A DNA stretch of 64,000 nucleotides from Sciurus carolinensis (lineage: Eukaryota; Chordata; Mammalia; Rodentia; Sciuridae): positions 112,159,160 through 112,223,159 of the forward strand of contig NC_062219.1 in assembly GCF_902686445.1 (NCBI RefSeq). Direction: 5' to 3'. The notes under the pieces were generated by a model. That model had not been told where the DNA came from and did no database searches. It was given only the letters and a program-made list of their open reading frames with translations. The position numbers and the translations under genes are program-made. Positions 57,030 through 64,000 of this stretch are shown here, piece after piece (the first letter of the stretch is position 1; every line of letters begins with the position of its first letter).

Positions 57030-57137
57030 ACTAAATGAGCGAGGAGTCCGCCGCCGCTGGCGTTCCTGCCCAACTACCGGCTGCGCGCGCGCCGTTACGG
57101 AAGCGGAAGTGAACGGAGGTCAGGCTTGGTTTTCAAG
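57030..57137 (+). promoter_or_regulatory. MRPS18A: MRPS18A CpG-island promoter with ETS and YY1 motifs
   Basis: This stretch is markedly CpG-rich compared with the rest of the window, including an alternating GCGCGCGCGCC run around 57081-57092 that resembles a degenerate NRF-1 site. Two ETS-type cores lie close together, ACGGAAG at about 57097-57103 and GCGGAAGT at 57103-57110. The start codon is embedded in CAAGATGGCG (57134-57143), the classic YY1 element of many housekeeping genes. No TATA box is visible. ETS (GABPA/NRF-2), NRF-1 and YY1 sites are typical of nuclear genes for mitochondrial proteins. Transcription probably starts within about 40 bases upstream of the ATG, but the exact start cannot be read from sequence. 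Confidence 0.8.
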
Positions 57138-57249
57138 ATGGCGTCCCTCATGGCGCTGGTATCCGGCTGTGGGCGGCTGCTCCGAGGGCGCCTGGAGGTC
57201 CCACTCACTACCAGTTGTGCTCGACTTCCAGCTCGCGGATTCAGGGAAG
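57138..57249 (+). CDS. MRPS18A: MRPS18A exon 1 (partial gene; mitochondrial ribosomal protein S18A, N-terminus)
   Basis: The ATG at 57138 opens 37 codons plus one base, ending at a consensus splice donor (G|GTGAGT, donor at 57250). The peptide contains [10 protein letters not shown] and RLPARGFRE, which match the N-terminus of human MRPS18A as I remember it at the same length. The split base is compatible with the Val codon that follows in the human protein. MRPS18A is a bS18-family protein of the mitochondrial small ribosomal subunit, encoded in the nucleus and imported. The Arg-rich, acid-free start fits a mitochondrial targeting sequence. The frame is also open from a TTG at 57126, but the ATG is preferred because it sits in an AAGATGGCG context and gives the family's start. 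The remaining exons, including the zinc-binding-type S18 domain, lie beyond 64000. If intron 1 were retained, the frame would stop at 57351-57353. Identification is by memory of the family, not by a search. Confidence 0.93.
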
Positions 57250-58109
57250 GTGAGTCCCAAATCCTTGAGCGTCCGAAATTGAGAAAAGCAACAGAAAGTA
57301 CTTCCGCCTTCCTCTCCCTTCACGAGATTCTGAAACATCGGCGGAGGTGCTGACCTCGCGGGGTGCTTAAAACCTTCTTCCAGACCTTGGTGATGTTGCT
57401 TGAATCTCTGTGCCTTGTTAGTGTTCTCAGGAAATGGAGGAAGACGGAGGGAAAAGCCTAGTTACTTAACAGAAATAAAAAGAAACCTGTCGCAGGGTTC
57501 AGAAAAGTTTTCAGGAAGGACTTGCACCGCCATCTCCTTCATTAAAGTATTCCTGGACGATGAAGAAAGAACATTGGTTTCTCTTCTGAAAATGCTGTGA
57601 TCTGAAGGTGGCTTCTCCCCCATCCACCCTGGCCGGTAGTTTTCCTGAGAGGTGGAGTGGAGGCCAAGGCGGAAAGGCCACTGAACAGCTGAGACAGGCA
57701 AATGCCTCATGGTGGTTCCGCATTTCGTTAATATTGTCTGGGAGCCTGATTCTAGCATCAGCTGAAAGGTTACTGAAGGCCAAGTGCTGTGCTTCAAGCT
57801 GTGAAGGGATTCTGAAGAAAGAAAACACAGCCCTTTTTCTGAGAAGCTTAGGTTCTAATGAGATGATATGTATGCACTCCAGTAAATTCAAGTTAGACAT
57901 TTACATGACAAAGTACAGGGAGATTCAGTTACCAGAAACAGCAGACCCGGTTGGAAATTTTCATAAAGGAAATGTTTCTTGAACAGGCTTATAAATGGAT
58001 GGAATCTGGCAGAGAGTGAAAAGGTCTTTCAGGACATGGCCTTCTTTTGTGTACTGTTGGAAGCTGGAAAGGGAGTGATGTGCAAAATAAGCGATATGAT
58101 TTGGTTTGG

Positions 58110-58165
58110 GGGTTTTTTGTTTTGTTTTGTTGTTTGTTTGTTTTTTGTTTTTGTTTTTGTTTAAG
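58110..58165. repeat. (TTTG)n/(TTTTTG)n simple repeat
   Basis: T/G-rich tract in MRPS18A intron 1. A similar tract at 58730-58763 precedes the next SINE. Confidence 0.9.
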
Positions 58166-58766
58166 ATTCTGTCATAGTATTTATTGGCCAGCCAGTATAT
58201 CGTTAAAAGCTGAGAAGTATCCAGTGAAAAGAATGATCATTGTTGTCAGAGGGAGAAAGAAAAAAAGAGTTTAATTAAGGCATCTTTCGATTTGCCTTGG
58301 AAGAATTCTCTTTTTGGATTTCAAACAAGTTTCAGTTAGAGTGGCAAACAAATTTGGGGAAATCAAAGAGATATTCAAGAAGAAATGGTAATAGCAGGTA
58401 TGCTTGAAGAATTCAACTATGAAGGGAAGATGGGACAATTGGTAGGAGGAAAAAAAGTCCAGATTATTCCTGTTTAATGCTGGAATAGTCTATTAATAAA
58501 GACCAGACATCATGCTGATGACAGAAAGAACTTGGATAAGGTGTTGCATCTACTCCCATGCTGCATAATTAGGCCTATACTCACATATTTTTGAGGATAT
58601 CTACCAAGTGTCAAACACTAATGGCTGGAAATTGCATATCCTTTATGAAATTCAGAGTTGGAACAGTTCTTTGTTTTGTTCCCAGAAAAAAAAAAAGAGG
58701 AATAGTTTTTGTTTTGCTTGTTAGATTTTTATTTGTTGTTGTTTGTTTTGTTTTGCTTTGTTTTCC

Positions 58767-58936
58767 AATATGGGGGATTGAACACAGGGGTGCTTTACCA
58801 TTAAGCTACATCTCCAGCCCTTTGTATTTTGAGACAGGGTCTTCCTAAGTTGCCCAGGGCTGGCCTTGAACTTGTGACCCTCCAGCATCAGCCTCCCACA
58901 GTCCTAGGATTACAGATATGCGCTACTGCGCCAGGT
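58767..58936 (-). mobile_element. B1-dID composite SINE in MRPS18A intron 1
   Basis: + strand: CCAATATGGGGGATTGAACACAGGGGTGC ... TTAAGCTACATCTCCAG ... CATCAGCCTCCCACAG ... CTACTGCGCCAGG. Confidence 0.92.
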
Positions 58937-59460
58937 CTTATTTGTTGGGTTTTTAAAGACAGGAATGTTTGAGGTTAGACTTAGGGAATTGTTTTAGTTG
59001 AGGAGTCTGGGAAGTGATAGACTGTATATTCAAATGGCTCTCTAAAGTCTTCTCCATAAATACTTAGGTTAGTAGCTCTTATGTCTGTTAATCATTGGTA
59101 AACCTAAAGCTAGTCATTAGATTGAATTGATGTGGTCTTATGTGAAGGCACTATCATATTCTATGTTCTTGGGAATCATCTATGTATAGAACCTTTCAAT
59201 GAAATGAAAAATTATTTTGATCTATCCATTATTTGTAAAGCATAAAGTATTGCACATAAGCTAATTTTTATTAGTTCCTGTGGGTATATTTGACACCCAA
59301 ATAATATCGTACACAGAATTTAAAGTTGTGGGGAGGAAGTTGAGTCACTTGCTATAAGCATTTAAGCATCCTGCTTTTCAAAGGTAAAACTACATAATTT
59401 TATCAGAATGCTTGAGTACTGGGCACCTTCCTCCTGCCTGTGAATACTTCTAGTCTAAAA

Positions 59461-59650
59461 CAATGGTTCTCAATCAAGGACAGTTTATCTCCCAGGAAAC
59501 ATTAGGCAATGTCTTCAGACATATTTGGTTGTCACAACTGGTACTACTGGCATCTGATGGGTAAAGGCCAGGGATGCTACTAAAATAGTGCACCTGGCAG
59601 CTCCCTATAACAAAGAACCATCTGGCCCCAAATGCGAATCATGCTGCTTT
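59461..59650 (+). mobile_element. MER20 hAT transposon relic
   Basis: CAATGGTTCTCAATCAAGGACAG ... CAATGTCTTCAGACATATTTGGTTGTCACAACTGG ... GGCCAGGGATGCTACTAAA ... AACAAAGAACCATCTGGCCCCAAATG is in the MER20 order. Confidence 0.93.
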
Positions 59651-59774
59651 TAAGAATGTCTGGTGTAAAGTTTGGCAAGAGGTACATACAAAACCAACAG
59701 AGAGAGAGAGACAGAAAAAAATTTTTATGGAAGGAGCAAGACTGAAAAATAACAAAAATGAAAATTGTGATTTG

Positions 59775-59990
59775 CTAAGTTCTTGCTGCACCTACTGTGC
59801 TTGACTCTCCCATATGTTTATTCATTCTTTTTAACAGTCCTTAAAGGTGGCCATTAACTGTCCTTGTTTTTACATCTGAGGAAATCTGGTCCTAAGGAGT
59901 TCAGTAGCTTGCCCAACATGAACTGTAAGTGGTAGAGGTGGAAGTGGAGCCAACAGTCTTCCTTCTCAACCAGTAACATCATCTTGGTCC
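59775..59990 (-). repeat. MIR-like SINE
   Basis: TGCTAAGTTCTTGCTGCACCTACTGTGCTTG ... GTTTTTACATCTGAGGAAATC ... GTAGCTTGCCCAACATGAACTGTAAGTGGTAG; reversed and diverged. Confidence 0.65.
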
Positions 59991-60414
59991 TCCATGGCAC
60001 GACCTTCCTGTTGTTCCCTCCTTTCCTGAAAGTTCTTACCGTTTAACTTGCTAAAGACTGTTTAAATACCTTTATGGTTGGTACTGCCAGATGTAGCAAA
60101 GATTTTGTTAGATCTTAGTCCTGCTTTGTCACTCTTAGAGCCCTTGTTAAGGAATTTTTTTATTTAAAAACAAGAAAACAAATACATGATTACATGAATT
60201 AACAGCCATTATCTATACACGATTCAATACACTTTCAGCAGAACTTATTGAAATGAGGAAAAGCCAAAGGGAATTTGCATCATTTCTTTCATTTAGTTTA
60301 GGGAGCTTTCTAGAGGACTGTCATTTCATGTGCCAAGCAGGGTGGACAGTTTTGTGAACTAAAAGCTATGAGAGAAGAGTGAGCAAGTTGAAGACTTGGA
60401 AGAATTCAAGGGAC

Positions 60415-60538
60415 AGTCAGGTGGAGTGGCACACACCTGTAATCCCAGCAGTTTTGGAGGCTGACACAAGAGGACCACAAGTTTAAGGCCAGCCTCAGCA
60501 ATTTAATGAGACCCTCTCTCAAAAATAAAATAAAAAGC
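60415..60538 (+). mobile_element. B1 monomer, first of a SINE cluster
   Basis: GTCAGGTGGAGTGGCACACACCTGTAATCCCAG ... CACAAGTTTAAGGCCAGCCTCAGCAATTTAATGAGACCC followed by an A-rich linker. Its ID half is missing; the next SINE starts immediately. Confidence 0.9.
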
Positions 60539-60540
60539 TG

Positions 60541-60825
60541 GAAGTCAGGCCTGGTAGCATATGCCTATAATTCCAGCAGCTTGGTGGGGTGAGGCAGGAG
60601 GATCACCAAGTTCAAAGGCAGCCTCAGCCATTCAGTGAAACCTTGTCTCAAAAGATAAAAGATAAAGGGCCGGGGAGATAGCTCAGCTGGTAGAGTGCTC
60701 GCCTCGCAAGCACAAGGCCCTGAGTTTGATCCCCAGTACCACAATAAAAAATAAAAGATAAAAAGGGCTAAAGATGTGACTCTGTGGTTAAGTGCCCCTG
60801 TGTTCAATCTGGTACCAGAAGGGGT
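60541..60825 (+). mobile_element. B1-dID composite SINE split by a nested ID element
   Basis: GTCAGGCCTGGTAGCATATGCCTATAATTCCAG (B1), a linker interrupted at 60667-60750, then GGGCTAAAGATGTGACTCTGTGGTTAAGTGCCCC...TTCAATCTGGTACC (ID). Moderately diverged. Confidence 0.9.
60667..60750 (+). mobile_element. ID element nested in a SINE, 12-bp target-site duplication
   Basis: GGGCCGGGGAGATAGCTCAGCTGGTAGAGTGCTCGCCTCGCAAGC...TTTGATCCCCAGTACC. ATAAAAGATAAA occurs at 60655-60666 and 60751-60762. Confidence 0.93.
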
Positions 60826-60827
60826 GA

Positions 60828-60890
60828 GGGGTGCTGGAGATGTAGCTTAGTGGTAGATATGGGTTTAATCCCCACTACCACAAACAACAA
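60828..60890 (+). mobile_element. Short ID element, fourth of the cluster
   Basis: GGGTGCTGGAGATGTAGCTTAGTGGTAGATATGGGTTTAATCCCCACTACC; the middle of the tRNA-like unit is deleted. Confidence 0.85.
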
Positions 60891-61565
60891 AACAAAGAAT
60901 TCAAGGGACATAGTCCAGAGTAACCTGCTAGTGGAAAGAGATTTCTGTGCTGCAAATAATCCTCCTCATTCAGAACTATAGGGCAGGGGATGTTCCCTGA
61001 GAGGTCCAAGGGAAAAGAAGGGGAGAGGCAGTGGAAGAACCAGGAAACTTCAATGACTGAATTAAAGATGAACTAAAGAAAGCAGTGTTTGATGCAGGAA
61101 GGCTTTTGAGAAAAGCAGTCAGTGATCAGAAATGCAGGCACACATCCCGAAAATGCTGCTACCTTCTGGTTATCAGTTGTTCCATTCCTTCATAGTCTGC
61201 TCACAACTTGATTTCCACATATCTTAGGCCCTTGGTTTCTTTGACCTGACTGCATCCATACACTGCAATAACTACTCGTCATTTATCTGTCCTCACTTTC
61301 TTTACTAAGCAGTCAGGTCTTTATACAGCTGCAGTTCACTGGGTGTGTTTATGTGGCCTTCAAGGTCTTTTGTGTTCATCGCAGTCTCACCACAATGCTA
61401 TTTTGCTCCAGACTATTATAATTTAATTATCTTGGACTCCATCCTAGGAGAGTATTTACTGAAGTACTCAAAGAACCTCTTTAAGAGGCATGAGCTTTCT
61501 TATGGTGAAATTCTCATACTTGGTTTAGTTCCCTCTCCTCCGCTAGGGCAAAAATTGTGTCTTCC

Positions 61566-61609
61566 ACTAATTAGAACAAATTTTTTAAAAATCTAAAAAA
61601 GAAAAAAAG
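61566..61609 (+). mobile_element. Minimal L1 tail insertion with 12-bp target-site duplication
   Basis: Only about 44 bases of the L1 3' end remain (ACTAATTAGAACAAATTTTTT plus an A-rich tail), matching the end of the copy at 16701. ATTGTGTCTTCC before it (61554-61565) recurs as ATTGTGCCTTCC after it (61610-61621). Confidence 0.8.
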
Positions 61610-61849
61610 ATTGTGCCTTCCTATTCAATCCCCAACTCTCCACAGTAGGTAGCATGAGGCTGTGTACCCCATAGGTGCTTAGCATATATGTTGCCTCATT
61701 TGGGACAGATTATTCCATGCTTATGAGAAATGCCTATCTTGAAAGATTTGGGCCTTAATTCTAGTTTAGAAAACTGCTTCATCTTTTTCCTTAGTTTACT
61801 TCATACTGCCATATCTGTGAACACAAGGGTGATTTTCATCTTTTCCTAA

Positions 61850-63060
61850 ACAAGTTTTCTGTTAGTGCCTAAATCTCTTAGTTCAGCTTTTAGCCATCCC
61901 ACTTCTCTTGAATGAAGAGGAGGCTGGGAACAAAATGGATCTCAGGTTTGTTTGGTTTTAACATGTTTTGCTATACACACTGAAAATCAATACTATTTCG
62001 ATTCCTATCTCCTCTTTCCAGAGGCTTAAAATCTACTGAGGTCCTGTCCAGGCTCCAGCTGGGCCCTCTCCCCCTGCACTAAGACACCACCCTGATCAGT
62101 CTCTGTCTCATGTGAGTTCTCAGGTCATTCCTCTGGTTTGACAAATTGTCTCTCTCAGATAAGCATCAGCCTATTGTTTTACCCACTGGCTCCTAGTAAG
62201 ACGATTCACTGGCTCAGAGTTGCAATGCAGAGAGCTTGTGAATAGTGGAGCTTGCCATCAGCTTTGATCTCTTTTCCAGGGGCCAGTGGGATGACTTCAG
62301 GGTTTGGGTCTTGGCCGAGAGTGATGTGTGTTTTGTTAGACTTGTTTACCTCATGGTTAGGACCAAGTGCCTGCACCACGAAGGGAACCACATGTTTATC
62401 CTCTGTGTTTCAGGGCATTGTTCTTGTGCTGACTCCAGTGGTACTAGAATGTGTCTCTACTTTTGTTTCCTGTGGGACTTCTTAGCTTAGAAACTTTCCC
62501 CCCTATTTACTGTTCACATCCAGTTTCCTGCAGACCCTCTCCCAATTTGGTTTGTACAAATTTTCAAAGTTTGGGGCGCTTGGATCCCTTACTGGGTTGG
62601 GGATGTACCCTCTTTCGACTCCCCTAACCCTTGGTTGCATCTGCAGATTGACCTTCTCTCTGCAGCTGTGCTGGCTTTCAGACTAAGGACCAGGTTGAGT
62701 CTCATCCACATCCCGTTCTTGGGTTGGTCTCTGTTCTGTACAAGTAGATCCGTGTGTGGGGTGACGTAAATTAAGTTTCTGTGAGAAACCTAAGTTTGTC
62801 TTCAAATTGGTTAGTGACTACAGTGTTCTCGGGAGAGAGCCTCAGGGCTCTGCTAGTTGTTGTTTCTCCTTTGTCTGTCTGGATTGGACACTGAGGGGCT
62901 CTCAGGTTAGTTGTTTTGGAATAACAAAACAGACTTTTTGAATGGCTCACCCAGAAAACAAATGGGGGACAATTTCAAGCAGTCTGTGTCCAATTAGGTG
63001 TGGGTCACAGAGCTCAGTGATCACAGATGCTGCCATGCGCCTCTAGTTGAGTTAGAATTG
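61850..63060. other. Unclassified stretch in MRPS18A intron 1, possibly an old retroelement
   Basis: About 1.2 kb without recognised SINEs, MIR or L1. The - strand has successive open pieces (a 67-codon frame ending near 62780; a 61-codon frame at 62206-62391; another of about 50 codons at roughly 62485-62650) in different frames. This could be a degraded LTR element or processed pseudogene, or chance. I recognise no family in it. Confidence 0.3.
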
Positions 63061-64000
63061 CCTTTTTTCCTTATACAGTCCCTTCTATTTTTATTTTTTA
63101 TTGCAAAATCCATATATGTTTTAGAAAATGTAGGTAGGCAAAAAGAAGAAACTAAAAGCACCTACATATTCTCACCACAAGGAATAACCAGAAAAAAGAT
63201 TTGGATTTCTAACATATAGACATACAGCTGGCCAGCAGCCTCTTGCAGTCCACAGTCAATTTTGTATATGCTAATGGCCATTTTCCTGGGGAGTGGTCTG
63301 TAGCTTTCACTGGGTTCTCAAAGTTAAAGACCTTAGACTCTTTCTAATCTGTACTATTTCTTGCTTTGGCCAGAGCTGAGTAAAGCTAAACTGTGGTAGC
63401 CACGCTGCTGTTTAAATAGGGTTTTAGTGTTTTGAGAGACAGTTTTCAGCCTAGCTATGCGGGCCCAAGTTTTCTCTTGCAGGAATTAGCAGTTAGAAGG
63501 GGATTGTGACAAGTATTTTGCTCCCTAAAATAATAGCTAGCATTGAGCATTGAGCATTTGGTATGGACCAGTTCCTCTGCTAACAGCTGTGGCTGCTCTC
63601 TTCCTAAAGACACTTGAAGAACAAGGGATTCTCTCCAAGAACAGTGCTGAGTGTGGCTGTCTGCTTGGTTCTTCCTTTGATCATTGTTGGAGTTGTCATT
63701 CTGCATCCTGGTTAGGTTAAGAGAGGAAATGTGTGTAACCTGACAGAGGTGTGCAACTGACGGTCTTGCCCTGTTTTTCCTTCTGACTGTCTCAGACCTA
63801 GGGAGTTGCTCTGTTTGGAGTGACAGTGCTCTCCTTGAAATGGCTGCTGCACCCTATCTGCATGTTCTTTATTCCCTCAGATTTCTTGCATCATCCCTTT
63901 CCAGTATAGATAACAAAATGCAACCCTGCAGGAGAGGAATAGAGAAGAATACTGCAGAGGAGAGGATTCAATTCACAGGGCTGTCTTCCTAGGGATTTAA

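Larger units (their letters stand above)
57250..64000 (+). other. MRPS18A: MRPS18A intron 1 (partial, continues past window)
   Basis: The intron begins at the GTGAGT donor and no second exon can be recognised before the window ends. CpG richness fades after about 57360. The intron holds a TTTG-rich tract (58110-58165), a - strand B1-dID SINE (58767-58936), a MER20 relic (59461-59650), a MIR (59775-59990), a dense SINE cluster (60415-60890), a very short L1 tail (61566-61609) and an unclassified stretch (61850-63060). Short open frames inside it carry no recognisable domains. Confidence 0.8.

Noticed and set aside
57400..57600. 66-codon open frame just after MRPS18A exon 1
   Set aside because: Lies in intron 1, has no matching acceptor and donor pair that I can support, and does not continue the MRPS18A protein.
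62245..62490. 81-codon open frame on the + strand in MRPS18A intron 1
   Set aside because: No family resemblance; a competing - strand frame covers the same bases. Noted only as part of the unclassified stretch.

Overview
This is mammalian nuclear DNA, most likely from a squirrel-family rodent (ground squirrel, marmot or relative). The main reason is the repeat content. Dozens of short interspersed elements combine a 7SL-derived B1 monomer with a tRNA-Ala-derived ID unit (B1-dID type), and there are free-standing young ID elements with perfect target-site duplications. These lie on an older background of MIR, L2, L1 and MER5/MER20 relics. The sequence has no operons, Shine-Dalgarno sites, CRISPR arrays or prokaryotic genes.

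The only conventional gene is MRPS18A (mitochondrial ribosomal protein S18A). It begins on the + strand at about 57.1 kb with a CpG-rich, TATA-less promoter and a 37-codon first exon. Its first intron fills the rest of the window (57250-64000). In human and mouse the neighbour upstream of MRPS18A is VEGFA, arranged head to head across a long gene desert. If that holds here, positions 1 to about 57000 are the MRPS18A side of this desert, and VEGFA would lie beyond the left edge on the - strand. That placement is inference; no VEGFA exon is in the window.

The most substantial coding sequence is an intronless retrocopy of LARP4 (La-related protein 4) at 49471-53272 on the + strand. It keeps its 5'UTR, coding region, 3'UTR and poly(A) tail, and is flanked by an 18-bp target-site duplication. 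Two small deletions shift the frame near each end of the coding region. They leave an uninterrupted 651-codon frame that keeps the La motif and RRM but lacks the N-terminal PAM2-like segment and the normal C-terminus.

Layout: 1-11.5 kb is mostly unique, GC-rich, non-coding DNA with scattered MIR and L2 relics. 11.5-15.1 kb is an AT-rich block of old antisense L1 ORF2 broken by an LTR, a SINE and another repeat. 15-26 kb is intergenic with SINEs and a young L1 tail. 26.16-26.93 kb is a GGTGAT-type satellite. 27-49.4 kb is intergenic with many SINEs, an L1 3' end, nested insertions and one regulatory-looking stretch near 44.5 kb. 49.47-53.27 kb is the LARP4 retrocopy. 53.3-57.0 kb is L1 and SINE sequence. 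57.03-64 kb holds the MRPS18A promoter, exon 1 and intron 1. Nothing in the window supports a new enzymatic or defence system. The items most worth a second look are the open LARP4 retrocopy, paired palindromes at the left edge, a paired-homeodomain-like motif cluster at 44.5 kb, and several precisely datable retroposon insertions.
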